60,964 nt of DNA from Marinomonas balearica (GCF_004362145.1 NZ_SNXC01000004.1:1-60964); one strand, 5' to 3'. Shown: positions 17,187 to 27,186, counted from the first letter of the stretch. The notes: generated by a model not told the origin, from the sequence alone. Program-made: numbers and translations.

Positions 17187-18770
17187 GAGAACAGTAGGCT
17201 CAGCCTGATCAAGTTTCTCTGGGTAATCTAATGTGTAATGTAAGCCGCGGCTTTCTTTGCGAGACATGGCGGATTGAATGATTAAATCTGCCACAACTGC
17301 GAGGTTTCGCAACTCAAGTAAATCGCTTGATACCTTGTAATTACTGTAGAACTCATTGATTTCGGATTGCAGCATATCCACACGGTGTTTAGCACGCAAA
17401 AGGCGTTTATTTGTTCTTACTATACCAACATAATCCCACATAAAGCGTCGTAACTCAGCCCAGTTGTGAGTGATTACTACGGCTTCATCTGAGTCTGTTA
17501 CTTGGCTGTCGTCCCAATCTGGAATATCCAACGTTGCGTCATTCGAATCGCTTTTACGGATGTGTTTTGCCGCAGATCGAGCAAAGACAATGCATTCGAG
17601 TAAAGAATTGCTTGCAAGTCGATTGGCGCCGTGGAGTCCTGTATACGCAGTTTCACCGATTGCGTAGAGATTGGTGATATTCGTTGCACTGTGTTCGTCC
17701 ACCACAACACCGCCACAGGTATAGTGCGCAGCAGGTACGACTGGAATCGGCTCTTTAGTAATGTCATAGCCGCAGTCGAGACAGCGTTGATAAATCGTTG
17801 GAAAGTGTTCTTTTATAAAGTCTGGATCTTTGTGCGAAATGTCGAGGTAAACGTGCTTTTCTCCAAGACGTTTCATTTCATGGTCAATGGCACGTGCAAC
17901 GATGTCACGTGGAGCGAGTTCGCCTCTTTCATCAAACTCGAACATAAAGCGTGTCCCGTCGGACAATAATAGACGTCCGCCTTCGCCACGAACCGCTTCA
18001 GATATTAAAAATGTTTTGGCTTTTGCATCGTATAAACACGTAGGGTGAAACTGATTAAATTCCATATTTCCGACATGGCAACCTGCACGCCAAGCCATAG
18101 CAATGCCATCACCCGAAGCTGTGTCAGGGTTACTAGTATATAGATACACCTTACTTGCGCCGCCACATGCCAAGGCAACTCGACCGGCGTGGAACACTTC
18201 AATCGAATCGTTTTCAAGATTAAGAGCGTAAAGACCGACGACTTTATTGTCTTGATCAGAGACCGATGACGAGAGCTTTTGGGTGGTAATGAGGTCAATG
18301 GCGACTCTGTCGGCAAAGAAATGGATGTTAGGGTGGTTCTTAGCGTTTCGAATCAGAGTTTTAGAGATCGCTAATCCTGTCGCATCGGCACTGTGGATGA
18401 TGCGTCGATGACTGTGACCACCTTCTTTTGTTAGATGGTAATGATCCCCTTCGCCGTTGCGCGTAAATGGAACCCCTTGATCTATCAGCCAATCTATACT
18501 TTCTTTTGAATGCTCGACAGTGAACCTTACTGCGTCTTGATTACCTAGTTCTGCACCCGCATTGATCGTATCTTGAATATGAGATTCAACAGTATCTTTT
18601 TCTGATAAAACCGCTGCAACACCTCCTTGCGCATACAAAGTTGAGCCTTCCTTGATGTCGCCTTTTGTTAATACGGCGACGGTATGTTTGTCCGCAAGTT
18701 CCAATGCTAATGTTAAGCCGGCTGCTCCTGCGCCTATTATCACAATATCAAAATGGTGGTGTTGACTCAT
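17172..18770 (-). CDS. nadB: L-aspartate oxidase
   Basis: 532 residues. It oxidises L-aspartate to iminoaspartate, the first step of de novo NAD synthesis. The FAD-binding [19 protein letters not shown] lies at the N terminus. [15 protein letters not shown], the NQFHPTC block and RGEGGRLL, and the [22 protein letters not shown] stretch are characteristic of NadB within the succinate dehydrogenase flavoprotein family. It is divergent from rpoE, a common gammaproteobacterial order. The ribosome-binding site is weak. Confidence 0.97.
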   Translation of the reverse strand: MSQHHHFDIVIIGAGAAGLTLALELADKHTVAVLTKGDIKEGSTLYAQGGVAAVLSEKDTVESHIQDTINAGAELGNQDAVRFTVEHSKESIDWLIDQGVPFTRNGEGDHYHLTKEGGHSHRRIIHSADATGLAISKTLIRNAKNHPNIHFFADRVAIDLITTQKLSSSVSDQDNKVVGLYALNLENDSIEVFHAGRVALACGGASKVYLYTSNPDTASGDGIAMAWRAGCHVGNMEFNQFHPTCLYDAKAKTFLISEAVRGEGGRLLLSDGTRFMFEFDERGELAPRDIVARAIDHEMKRLGEKHVYLDISHKDPDFIKEHFPTIYQRCLDCGYDITKEPIPVVPAAHYTCGGVVVDEHSATNITNLYAIGETAYTGLHGANRLASNSLLECIVFARSAAKHIRKSDSNDATLDIPDWDDSQVTDSDEAVVITHNWAELRRFMWDYVGIVRTNKRLLRAKHRVDMLQSEINEFYSNYKVSSDLLELRNLAVVADLIIQSAMSRKESRGLHYTLDYPEKLDQAEPTVLIPSR

Positions 18771-18967
18771 ATTTTTGTTCTAGCTCCAATTAAGGGGATT
18801 AATGTTACTATTTATTGCGCTGTGGAGTGAATACTTACAAGCAGTATTTGCACATTACACAGGCTATTTATCTTGTATTGTGCGGTTATGTCGCCATATT
18901 GATAGGCGTAAAAGACTAAATCGAATGGCAATAGGTCAAAATTGAGCATCAAAATAGCTAACGCTCG

Positions 18968-18994
18968 GGAACTTAATGAAACACGGCTTGTCCA
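18968..18994 (+). promoter_or_regulatory. Sigma-E-type promoter of rpoE
   Basis: GGAACTT at 18968-18974 is the exact sigma-E -35 consensus. After 15 bases GTCCA at 18990-18994 fits the -10 element (GTCnnA). It sits about 50 bases upstream of the rpoE start, giving the expected autoregulation. Confidence 0.85.
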
Positions 18995-19046
18995 TTATTG
19001 TAAGTTGAGTGTGGGCACATAGAAGAGGTTGGGGTACGAGGTGCCT

Positions 19047-19634
19047 ATGCAGGAAGAGACGTCAAATGATAAGGCGTTGGTTGAGAGAGTGCAGCAAGGC
19101 GATAAAAGAGCTTTCGATTTGTTGGTTGCCAAATATCAACATAAAGTTGCCGCGTTAATAGGGCGCTACATACAGGATAAGCATGAAGTATTAGATGTCG
19201 CTCAGGATAGCTTTATTAAAGCGTATCGAGCAATTGACAGCTTTAGAGGTGAAAGCGCTTTTTACACCTGGTTGTATCGAATTGCAGTAAACACTGCGAA
19301 GAATCACCTCGTCGCTCGATCACGACGTCCTCCGAGCTCTGATATTGAGCTTGACGACGAAGAAGTGTTCAGTGATTACGACGGTTTAAAAGACATAAGC
19401 ACACCAGATGCTAACCTTAATAGAGACCGTCTTGAGGCAATTATTCACGATGCAATCAAGCAATTGCCAGAAGAACTTCGTGGTGCACTGACACTAAGGG
19501 AGTTCGACGGTTTAAATTACGAAGAAATCGCTCAGATAATGAACTGCCCTATAGGAACAGTGAGATCGAGAATATTTCGTGCGCGAGATGCTGTAGAAAA
19601 GAAAATTCGCCCTTTACTTGGGGCAGGAGACTGA
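19047..19634 (+). CDS. rpoE: Extracytoplasmic sigma factor RpoE (AlgU)
   Basis: 195 residues from the ATG at 19047 with GAGG just upstream; GTG at 19041 and TTG at 19029 are in-frame alternatives. Region 2 (DLLVAKYQHKVAALIGRY, DVAQDSFIKAYRA, FYTWLYRIAVNTAKN) and region 4 (YEEIAQIMNCPIGTVRSRIFRAR) match the RpoE/AlgU group closely. It directs transcription of envelope-stress genes and is held inactive by RseA. It heads rpoE-rseA-rseB-rseC-degP. Confidence 0.97.
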   Translation: MQEETSNDKALVERVQQGDKRAFDLLVAKYQHKVAALIGRYIQDKHEVLDVAQDSFIKAYRAIDSFRGESAFYTWLYRIAVNTAKNHLVARSRRPPSSDIELDDEEVFSDYDGLKDISTPDANLNRDRLEAIIHDAIKQLPEELRGALTLREFDGLNYEEIAQIMNCPIGTVRSRIFRARDAVEKKIRPLLGAGD

Positions 19635-19638
19635 TTGT

Positions 19639-20343
19639 ATGAAAGATCAATCTAAACATACAGGAATGCAAAACACAGATCTAAAAAATAACGAGCTGCA
19701 AAGTACGGAGCTGCCTGAAGTTCTCTCTGCTTTTATGGATTCAGAACTGTCAGCAGATGAACTCGATAGATTATTAGAAAAAGACGCGTCTCAATGGGCG
19801 TCCGATTTTGATCGATTGCACCGTGTTAATCATGCGATCCATCATGAAGCGAGCCCATTGGAGATAGATACTCAGTCTTTTTTGCAGAGTATGCATAACA
19901 AAATGGCGCAGGAAGAGGCGTCTGTTGCTCATGCTGAGAATGTTGTTCCGATTCCAGAGGCTTCAAAAGTTCGCAATTTATCGGAGCCATCGACAAAGAA
20001 TACTGGCGCGCGTAAGCCAACATGGCTTTTTGGTGGTGCTGTGTTTGGCGGTGCCTTGGCGGCAAGTGTTGCGTTTGTCGTAGTATTGGGCGGTAACCTA
20101 TTATTGGATAATGGCGTTGGGAAAGATCAAGGGGTTGAGCAAGTCGCTAATAACCTTGATGTAAATTCGCAAATAGCGCCGATTGAGAGTTTAAAAAATA
20201 ATTCAGGGTTGGAAAATAACGAACGTTTGCAGGAGTATCTGAAACGTCATGCTGAACAATCTGCATTGACGTCCGGACAAGGCATGATGCCAATGGCACG
20301 GGTAGTGAGTTACCCAGCCCCAAGTTCTACGCAAGAGAAGTAG
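19639..20343 (+). CDS. rseA: Anti-sigma-E factor RseA (MucA)
   Basis: 234 residues starting 4 bases after rpoE. The cytoplasmic sigma-binding domain includes LSAFMDSELSADELDRLLEK. A single membrane helix lies near residues 124-150 (GGALAASVAFVVVLGGNLLL), followed by a periplasmic tail that would bind RseB and be cut by DegS and RseP. Its C terminus ends in GQGMMPMARVVSY, resembling the MucA tail. An N-terminal Asn/Gln/Ser-rich extension precedes the domain. Confidence 0.93.
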   Translation: MKDQSKHTGMQNTDLKNNELQSTELPEVLSAFMDSELSADELDRLLEKDASQWASDFDRLHRVNHAIHHEASPLEIDTQSFLQSMHNKMAQEEASVAHAENVVPIPEASKVRNLSEPSTKNTGARKPTWLFGGAVFGGALAASVAFVVVLGGNLLLDNGVGKDQGVEQVANNLDVNSQIAPIESLKNNSGLENNERLQEYLKRHAEQSALTSGQGMMPMARVVSYPAPSSTQEK

Positions 20344-20349
20344 TAAAGT

Positions 20350-21378
20350 ATGTTTCGTTCATTGGTTTATTCGTTTGTGTGTATGTGCTTACTCGCGTCA
20401 TCCGCTTTGTATGCTGAATCACTGGATCATGCAGACACGGATCACGCAAAAATGGATAAACATGGAGCGCAGTCTAGCGGAGAAATGACATCTGTCATGC
20501 CGTTCGATTGGTTGAAGAAAATGACGCTCTCTTTTTCTACGTTAGATTATGACGGTATTTTTGTTCATTCGGGGCAAAATCGTTTAAACAGTATGCGTAT
20601 TCGCCATGGATTGATTGGTGGTGTGGAATACGAAAGCCTTGAAGATCTTGATGGCGCAGATGTTACCTTAATTCGTGTCGACGACAGTCTAATTTGTATT
20701 TCACCTGACGAAGCGGCGCTAAATACCTCTGCGTTTTGGAACCAGCCATTCAATCGATTTAAAGAATTAGACGAAGAGCGGATAAAAGAAGGCTATACGT
20801 TAAAGTTAAGCCGTAAAAATACGCGTATTGCTGGACGTGCCGCACGAGTCATTAAGTTGATTCCAAAAGACGAACATAGATTTGGACATGCGTTTTGGCT
20901 GGACAATGAAAGCGGTTTTCTTTTGAAGCATGATATGTACGATCGTAAAGGTCGTCTTTTAGAGCGAACTCAGTTTGTATCCTTAAGCCTGAATCCAGAC
21001 TTGAAAGTAAAAGACTTCACCCCTAACAAGGATTCGTACAAAGTTTCGTTTGAATCTGAATCTCCCCAAGAGGTAGAAAACGGTTGGGAATTTGAATGGC
21101 TTCCCAAAGGTTTCGGTATGGTTTGGAAGCAAGCGCATTTAATTCGTAACGATGCGAATATGTTGCTGCTGTCGGACGGTATGGCCACTGTGTCGGTGTT
21201 TATCGAACCATCGATAAAAAAAGTACCGCTTCATGTGATGTCTAGGGGGGCGACACATGCCGCAGAACGAACGGTTACGATGCGCGGAGAGCGTTACTTA
21301 TTAACACTGGTGGGCGAAGTGCCACCGGCTACCATTGAAACCCTAATGTCTGTATTTATGCCAAAGGCAACACAATGA
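20350..21378 (+). CDS. rseB: Sigma-E regulatory protein RseB (MucB)
   Basis: 342 residues with a signal peptide ending near SALYA. The N-terminal LolA-like domain (residues ~50-230, with DYDGIFVHSG and GHAFWLDNESGFLLKHDMYD) and a smaller C-terminal domain (WEFEWLPKGFGMV onward) match RseB/MucB. It guards periplasmic RseA from cleavage and may sense lipoproteins or LPS. A His/Asp-rich segment (HADTDHAKMDKHG) follows the signal peptide and looks unusual; it could be a linker or bind metal. Confidence 0.94.
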   Translation: MFRSLVYSFVCMCLLASSALYAESLDHADTDHAKMDKHGAQSSGEMTSVMPFDWLKKMTLSFSTLDYDGIFVHSGQNRLNSMRIRHGLIGGVEYESLEDLDGADVTLIRVDDSLICISPDEAALNTSAFWNQPFNRFKELDEERIKEGYTLKLSRKNTRIAGRAARVIKLIPKDEHRFGHAFWLDNESGFLLKHDMYDRKGRLLERTQFVSLSLNPDLKVKDFTPNKDSYKVSFESESPQEVENGWEFEWLPKGFGMVWKQAHLIRNDANMLLLSDGMATVSVFIEPSIKKVPLHVMSRGATHAAERTVTMRGERYLLTLVGEVPPATIETLMSVFMPKATQ

Positions 21379-21842
21379 TCGAAGAGAGTGGCACTGTATT
21401 GGCCGTTGAAGATGGCTTTGCGGACGTTGAAACGATTCGCACAAGCTCCTGTGAGTCCTGTCGTGCTCGTCACGGATGCGGTCATCATACGATCGCTAAA
21501 GTAACGAACTCGAATCGTATGCAAATGAAAGCGATTGCTCCAATACCTGTTCAAGTAGGGCAAAAAGTTGTTGTTGGCATTCCAGAGGATACATTGTTAC
21601 AAGCTTCAATGTGGATGTATGCCATTCCGCTACTGGGTTTGATGCTTGGCGCAACGATACCGTCGTTGTTTACTGATAATACGTTTTTTCCTATTTTCCT
21701 AGCGTGTATAGGGTTTGCTGGTGGCCTGTATTTGGCTAAACGTAAATCCCAAAAAGAAACAGACAATCCGAATTTTTACCCCAAAATTTTACGTATAGAT
21801 TCAACTCATAAGCAAACTATCAACATAGTTCAGAGCTTTTGA
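21375..21842 (+). CDS. rseC: RseC/MucC family protein
   Basis: 155 residues; the start overlaps the rseB stop by four bases. The N-terminal cysteine cluster in SSCESCRARHGCGHH, then two membrane helices (ASMWMYAIPLLGLMLGATIP and PIFLACIGFAGGLYLA), is the RseC pattern. It is a modulator of the sigma-E response and in some bacteria affects SoxR reduction. Confidence 0.92.
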   Translation: MIEESGTVLAVEDGFADVETIRTSSCESCRARHGCGHHTIAKVTNSNRMQMKAIAPIPVQVGQKVVVGIPEDTLLQASMWMYAIPLLGLMLGATIPSLFTDNTFFPIFLACIGFAGGLYLAKRKSQKETDNPNFYPKILRIDSTHKQTINIVQSF

Positions 21843-21901
21843 ATTCACCTTTCTTCACCTGGCACTGTAATGATATTGGTATATCTAAGGAGACCAAATT
21901 A

Positions 21902-23314
21902 ATGAACAGATTGCTTAAAACCATGAGCGTAGCTGCCGTCAGTTTTGCTCTAATGTTCTCTGTGTATGCAAATGCTGCGGCTAACCTGCCCGATTTTACC
22001 GAGTTGGTAGAAAAAGCCTCTCCAGCGGTTGTTAACATCAGTACTGAACAAACATCGTCGAGCGCCTCTGGGCAGCAACTCAACCCGGATGCCAAAGAGT
22101 TGAACGAGTTCTTTCGTCATTTCTTTGGTCAACAGCCTTTTGGCCAAGGTCAACAACAGACACCCAAAAGACAGCAGCGACAACGCAGTTCTTTAGGATC
22201 CGGTTTCATTATATCTGAAGACGGATATGTATTAACAAATAACCATGTTATTGATGGCGCAGATGTGATTCATGTTCGTCTTAACGACCGACGTGAGTAC
22301 GAGGCGAAGTTAGTAGGAACCGATGCGCGTACCGATCTCGCGTTGCTTAAAATTGATGCCGAAGATCTCCCTACCGTTAAAATGGGGCGCTCAGACGATC
22401 TAAAAGCCGGACAGTGGGTTGTGGCAATTGGGTCTCCGTTTGGTTTTGATTATACGGTCACAGCAGGCATTGTCAGTGCGCTAGGTCGTAACCTTCCTAG
22501 CGACAACTACGTACCGTTTATCCAAACCGATGTAGCGATTAATCCAGGAAACTCAGGCGGTCCTTTATTTAACCTAGAAGGCGAAGTTGTAGGGATAAAC
22601 TCTCAAATCTACACTCGCTCTGGTGGTTTTATGGGCGTATCGTTTGCTATCCCGTCTAAAGTGGCCATGTCTGTTGTGGATCAATTGAAAGCAGACGGTA
22701 AGGTATCTCGCGCTTGGTTGGGTGTGATCATTCAAGATGTAAATAATGATTTGGCTGAGTCGTTTGGTTTAGACCGTCCTCATGGCGCATTGGTAAGTCG
22801 TGTCATGCCGGATTCGCCTGCTGAGAAAGCGGGACTCCAGGCAGGTGATATTATAATGTCTTTTGAAGGTCAAACGATCGAGCATTCATCTGAGTTGCCG
22901 TATATTGTTGGACGTATGAAGGCTGACAGCGAAGTCACGGCGACGGTATTCCGTAACGGTAAAGATAAAGTTATCGATTTCACATTAGAAAAACGACCAG
23001 AAGATTCGAAACTGGCCAGCCAAAGCGAACAACAGCAAAACCGCTTAGGTATGGTTGTCGGTGAGGTTCCAGAGAAACTTGCGACGCGTTTAGGCATCCA
23101 AGGTGGTGTCGTAGTGGAGCAGGTGCTAGGTGGCACGGCCGCGCGCAATGGCCTGCAACAAGGTGACGTGATCACCATGCTAAACGGTCAACGTATTAGT
23201 GATGTTGAGGGCTTCAATGGTATTGCGGAAGTCATACCAAATAATCGCTCAGTACCGATGCGAGTCATTCGAGATGGCTATCCTATGTTTATACCCTTTA
23301 AAATTGTGGATTAA
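21902..23314 (+). CDS. mucD: Periplasmic serine endoprotease DegP/MucD (Do family)
   Basis: 470 residues from the ATG at 21902, preceded by AAGGAGA; the longer frame from 21839 is rejected because it hides the signal peptide. After the signal peptide (ending near ANA) the catalytic triad is His115 (TNNHVIDGA), Asp145 (RTDLALLKI) and Ser218 (NPGNSGGPLFN). Two PDZ domains follow (residues ~280-370 and ~385-470), with DSPAEKAGLQAGDII in the first. It degrades or refolds misfolded periplasmic proteins and closes the sigma-E operon, in the mucD position of Pseudomonas. Confidence 0.96.
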   Translation: MNRLLKTMSVAAVSFALMFSVYANAAANLPDFTELVEKASPAVVNISTEQTSSSASGQQLNPDAKELNEFFRHFFGQQPFGQGQQQTPKRQQRQRSSLGSGFIISEDGYVLTNNHVIDGADVIHVRLNDRREYEAKLVGTDARTDLALLKIDAEDLPTVKMGRSDDLKAGQWVVAIGSPFGFDYTVTAGIVSALGRNLPSDNYVPFIQTDVAINPGNSGGPLFNLEGEVVGINSQIYTRSGGFMGVSFAIPSKVAMSVVDQLKADGKVSRAWLGVIIQDVNNDLAESFGLDRPHGALVSRVMPDSPAEKAGLQAGDIIMSFEGQTIEHSSELPYIVGRMKADSEVTATVFRNGKDKVIDFTLEKRPEDSKLASQSEQQQNRLGMVVGEVPEKLATRLGIQGGVVVEQVLGGTAARNGLQQGDVITMLNGQRISDVEGFNGIAEVIPNNRSVPMRVIRDGYPMFIPFKIVD

Positions 23315-23341
23315 CGAACGGTAGATCATTCGTATAAATGT

Positions 23342-23377
23342 AAAAGCCCAGACGTTTGATTACGTCTGGGCTTTTTT
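23342..23377 (+). terminator. Rho-independent terminator of the rpoE-mucD operon
   Basis: A 13-bp stem (AAAAGCCCAGACG with CGTCTGGGCTTTT), an 8-base loop and a TTTTTT tract lie 28 bases after mucD. Confidence 0.93.
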
Positions 23378-23432
23378 GTATTTGTTTAGAACAAGAGATG
23401 TTTAGAACTGTTTTATCGAGTCAGTTAAGAAT

Positions 23433-23456
23433 GGGCTTCGACAAGCTCAGCCAACG
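23433..23456. repeat. REP-like repeat copy
   Basis: GCTTCGACAAGCTCAGCC flanked by GG and AACG is nearly identical to the copy at 193-215 and lies between the mucD terminator and argA. Confidence 0.75.
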
Positions 23457-23472
23457 TCTTTTGACTGTCAAT

Positions 23473-24783
23473 TCACAATGATTTCGCAAAAATTTTCGAG
23501 TTACGTTGATAGTTATAAAGCGCTTGCTTTTGAGTCGGTAAGTCGTCAATGTCGGTTTCTTTAAAGCCGTGTTCTATAAACCAGTGAGCGGTGCGTGTGG
23601 TTAGCAGAAATAAGGTTTTTAGACCCTGTTTTCTCGCTTCCGCTTCTATTCCTTTTAGCAGCAGTTCACCGCGGTTTGAACCTCTATAATTGGGAGACAC
23701 GGCCAAACAGGCGAGTTCGCCCGATAGCTCTTTCTCAAACGGATACAGAGCCGCGCAAGCGACAATAGCACCGTCTCGTTCGATGACGATGAAACGGTAA
23801 ATTTCGTTTTCTAATAGTTCTCTAGAGCGTCTGACTAAAGCGCCTTTTTCTTCCAGTGGTGCCAATAAGGCCATCATGCCGCCGACATCGTCAATGTTTG
23901 CTGCGCGCAGTTGCTCGTAGCTGTCTTCGTCGATCATTGTGCCTGCGCCTTCTCGGGTGAAAAGCTCTCTTAGCAGGCCGCCATTTTCATTAAAAGAGAT
24001 CATGTGCGCACGGGGAACATCAGCTCGAACCGTTTGTACACATGCTTCTAACGCTGCATGTGTTGAAGGGCTTAAACGTCTACCATGTAGAATGGTCTCG
24101 GCATCACGAGCGAGCAATTCTGACATGATAGAACCCTCGTTGTTGAAGACGCCGCCTTCTTCTGAGTAAATAATAAGCTTGTCGGCTTTGAGTTGAATAG
24201 CGGCTTGCGTCGCGACGTCTTCGGCTTTTAGGTTAAAGACTTCTCCTGTCGGAGAAAAACCCAAATGAGGCAGCAAAACCATGTTGTCGTCTTTTAATAG
24301 GCGAAAAATCGCTTCGGAATCGATACGACGCACTTCGCCAGAAAAACCATAATCGATGCCGTCAACTACGCCTAAAGGGCGCGCAATAACGAAATTACCG
24401 CTGCATACTTTTAAGCGAGCATTTGCCATTGGGGTGTTCGCGAGCCCCATGGAAAGTTGAGCTTCTAGTTGAACTCGAACCGCTGCAGAGGCTTGGATAA
24501 TATCCAATAGCTGGTCATGTGGCGTTACTCTATAGCCATCTTCAAGTTGACTGCTTAGTCGTCGATTATTAAGAACTCGGTCTATTTGTGGGCGAGCGCC
24601 TTGAACCAGAACCAATCGAATGCCAAGCGAATCCAAAAGCGCAAGGTCATGAATGATGCCGGAAAACATCGGGCTTTCTAACGCCTCTCCTGGGATCTGG
24701 ATGACGAAAGTTTTGCCCCGGTGGGCATTGATGTAAGGTGAGGAATGGCGAAACCATTCAACATAATTTAGCTCGTCAGACAC
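23473..24783 (-). CDS. argA: Amino-acid N-acetyltransferase (N-acetylglutamate synthase)
   Basis: 436 residues, GTG start with AGGA upstream. The N-terminal two-thirds is an amino-acid-kinase-like domain (GIRLVLVQGARPQID, LPHLGFSPTGEVFNL) that normally binds the feedback inhibitor arginine. The C-terminal ~140 residues are a GNAT acetyltransferase (LACLAVSPNYRGSNRGELLL binds acetyl-CoA). It makes N-acetylglutamate, the first step of arginine synthesis. It lies downstream of argE on the same strand. Confidence 0.95.
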   Translation of the reverse strand: MSDELNYVEWFRHSSPYINAHRGKTFVIQIPGEALESPMFSGIIHDLALLDSLGIRLVLVQGARPQIDRVLNNRRLSSQLEDGYRVTPHDQLLDIIQASAAVRVQLEAQLSMGLANTPMANARLKVCSGNFVIARPLGVVDGIDYGFSGEVRRIDSEAIFRLLKDDNMVLLPHLGFSPTGEVFNLKAEDVATQAAIQLKADKLIIYSEEGGVFNNEGSIMSELLARDAETILHGRRLSPSTHAALEACVQTVRADVPRAHMISFNENGGLLRELFTREGAGTMIDEDSYEQLRAANIDDVGGMMALLAPLEEKGALVRRSRELLENEIYRFIVIERDGAIVACAALYPFEKELSGELACLAVSPNYRGSNRGELLLKGIEAEARKQGLKTLFLLTTRTAHWFIEHGFKETDIDDLPTQKQALYNYQRNSKIFAKSL

Positions 24784-24889
24784 GATGAAATTTTATTCCT
24801 AGTCATTTGTACGGTTTTTCTGTTGGGCAATCCTGTCTTTACTCAAAACGGATACGCTCCCATATTACTATCTCTGTGCGTTAAATTTG

Positions 24890-26044
24890 CTAATGAGAAA
24901 TGCAAAAACGCTCAACTAACCCTTTTATTACATGTTGCATTGGGCCTATTTGATCCAAAGCTAAATATTCATTTGGCTGGTGGGCCTGATCTATCGAGCC
25001 TGGACCAAGTACTAAGGTTTCCATCCCGAGTTTATTTAGAAAAGGACCTTCCGTTGCAAATGCGACGGTTTCAGCGTCATGTTGGGTAAGTTCTTCGCAG
25101 GCTTTTATAATAGCCGATTCTTTTGGTGTAGAGAACGAAGGCACATCTGGAAATAGGCTTGAAAGCTCAATTTCGGTGTTGGTTTGTTCTGCGATGGCAG
25201 GTAATCGTTTTTTCACTTCGTTAAATAGCGCATCATTGCTCATACCGGGCAGCGCACGCATATCGAACTCTATTTCACATTTTCCACAGATCCGGTTTGG
25301 ATTGTCGCCGCCGTGTATACAGCCTAGGTTCAATGTAGGGTAGTCGATAACGAAATTTGCATCTCGATAGGTTTGCTTAAGTTCATTTCGAAAGCGCATC
25401 AGTTCGCTCATCACTTCGTGCATGGCATCCATTGCGCTGCGACCAAGATTTGGATTCGAGGAATGGCCTGCCTGACCCGTCACACGAATTTTGTCCATCA
25501 TAATGCCTTTATGAGCGTGGATCGGTGTTAATGATGTTGGTTCACCGATAAGTGCATAACGAGCATTCCACTTTGTTTGTTGCGACAGTGCGCGTGCGCC
25601 AGCCATTGAACTTTCTTCGTCCGCTGTCGCAAGGATAATGAGAGGTTCTTTTAGATTGCTCAGATCCATGTCTTTAAGCGTGTCTATGACGATGGCGAAA
25701 AAACCTTTCATGTCGCAGGTTCCTAAACCAAAGAGCTTGTGATCTCGTTCGGTAAGCTTAAACGGATCGGATTCCCAGCGTCCTTCATCATACGGCACGG
25801 TATCAGTATGACCCGATAGAACCAAACCGCCGTTGCCTTTTCCTATTGTGGCAATCAAATTAAATTTCTCTGGTTGATTTGGCAGTGGCAAGACTTTGCA
25901 CTCAAACCCTATGGTTGATAGCCAGCTTTCTAATAGCTGAATCACCTCTTTATTTGACTGATCCCAACTTACTTGACTACAACTGATAGAAGGTGAGCCA
26001 ATTAGCTGTGACATCATTTGAACAAGTGATGGAACCTGTGACAT
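24890..26044 (-). CDS. argE: Acetylornithine deacetylase
   Basis: 384 residues from the ATG at 26044, which has CAGGAG at ideal spacing and gives the standard length; an ATG at 26068 is less likely. The M20 metal ligands are visible in LSGHTDTVPYD, GTCDMKGFFA and TADEESSMAGAR, and the dimerisation domain with GGDNPNRICGKCEIEFDMR follows. It frees ornithine from N-acetylornithine in arginine synthesis. It probably forms an operon with argA 106 bases downstream. Confidence 0.95.
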   Translation of the reverse strand: MSQVPSLVQMMSQLIGSPSISCSQVSWDQSNKEVIQLLESWLSTIGFECKVLPLPNQPEKFNLIATIGKGNGGLVLSGHTDTVPYDEGRWESDPFKLTERDHKLFGLGTCDMKGFFAIVIDTLKDMDLSNLKEPLIILATADEESSMAGARALSQQTKWNARYALIGEPTSLTPIHAHKGIMMDKIRVTGQAGHSSNPNLGRSAMDAMHEVMSELMRFRNELKQTYRDANFVIDYPTLNLGCIHGGDNPNRICGKCEIEFDMRALPGMSNDALFNEVKKRLPAIAEQTNTEIELSSLFPDVPSFSTPKESAIIKACEELTQHDAETVAFATEGPFLNKLGMETLVLGPGSIDQAHQPNEYLALDQIGPMQHVIKGLVERFCISH

Positions 26045-26211
26045 AAATTTCTCCTGAAAAGTTGCCATTCAATATGTGAGCGACCACTGATTAATTTGTT
26101 ACACTTGCACCTCGGTTGCTTTGATGCTTTTTAGGTCGTTTCGAACGCCTCAAAGTAACAAAGAATAAAAGACGTAAATTCTGTGTCGAATTCAAAGAGG
26201 TTAGAACACAT

Positions 26212-27162
26212 ATGGCCACTGAGCTTGAACTAAAATTAATGGTTCAACCTGAGCATCAAACAAAAGTATGCCTATTTCTAGACGAGTTTTGCAGTGACGG
26301 CGCTGAAAATCAACACTTTCGTAGGCCAACTTTGTCATTAATGAATGCCTACTATGATACACCTGAAGCGACATTACTGAATGCGGGCATCGCTTTGCGC
26401 ATTCGCGCGGTCGATGGACGGTTCATTCAAACGGTTAAAACACGTGGAAGTAGCCGTGTTGGAATGCATGAGCGAGGTGAGTGGGAATGGGATGTTCCTA
26501 CTGACTCATTAGATCTTTCGCTTCTTAAAGAGGTTCCACTGCCTGAAGAATTAAAAGACCTTTCATGGTCAAAAGACATTGTGGAAGTGTTTAGAACAGA
26601 TTTTGAACGTCAGATTTGGGACATTCAATATAATGGCACAGAGATCGAAGTAGCTTGTGACAATGGTGATGTAACCTCTCCATACGGAAGAGATCAAATT
26701 AGCGAAGTGGAATTGGAGCTAAAAACGGGAAACGGCGAAGACCTATATAGTTTTGCATTGGTTCTTTGTGACAAGTTACCGCTTCAAGTGAATTTGGTCT
26801 CCAAAGCGCAGAAAGGCGCTCGCCTGAAAAATAGGAAAATTGAATTTCCTGACACGCCATCTGCCAATAGCACAAACCTAGAATTTGCCGTGTACTGGTA
26901 TGAAACGTGGATCACTTACTGGGAAGCCATGTTTTATCTGCAAGACGAAATATTAATTCAGCCAGTTCGAAATTCGATGTTACAACTTAAAAAATGTTTA
27001 TCTGATGAGTTGCACAATGAACTTGATGAACTGGATCGTTCGCTGTCTGATGCAATGAATGCGGACAATGACAATGTGTTAGAAGCGCTGGCCAAAGTGG
27101 AACATACGGGCAAAGTGATGCTGCATATTGGGTTGTGGCTGAATCAGCAAATTCAGTTCTAA
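26212..27162 (+). CDS. ygiF: CYTH-domain inorganic triphosphatase, YgiF-like
   Basis: 316 residues. The ELELKL start is the ExExK motif of CYTH phosphatases. Further acidic and basic tunnel residues are in YYDTPEATLLNAGIALRIR, FIQTVKTRG and ISEVELELKTG. E. coli YgiF is ~430 residues with a C-terminal CHAD domain; here that part is much reduced (about 100 residues), so it may hold only part of a CHAD fold. It precedes glnE as in E. coli. Confidence 0.88.
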   Translation: MATELELKLMVQPEHQTKVCLFLDEFCSDGAENQHFRRPTLSLMNAYYDTPEATLLNAGIALRIRAVDGRFIQTVKTRGSSRVGMHERGEWEWDVPTDSLDLSLLKEVPLPEELKDLSWSKDIVEVFRTDFERQIWDIQYNGTEIEVACDNGDVTSPYGRDQISEVELELKTGNGEDLYSFALVLCDKLPLQVNLVSKAQKGARLKNRKIEFPDTPSANSTNLEFAVYWYETWITYWEAMFYLQDEILIQPVRNSMLQLKKCLSDELHNELDELDRSLSDAMNADNDNVLEALAKVEHTGKVMLHIGLWLNQQIQF

Positions 27163-27186
27163 AAATAAAAATAAAAGGGTGTTTGT

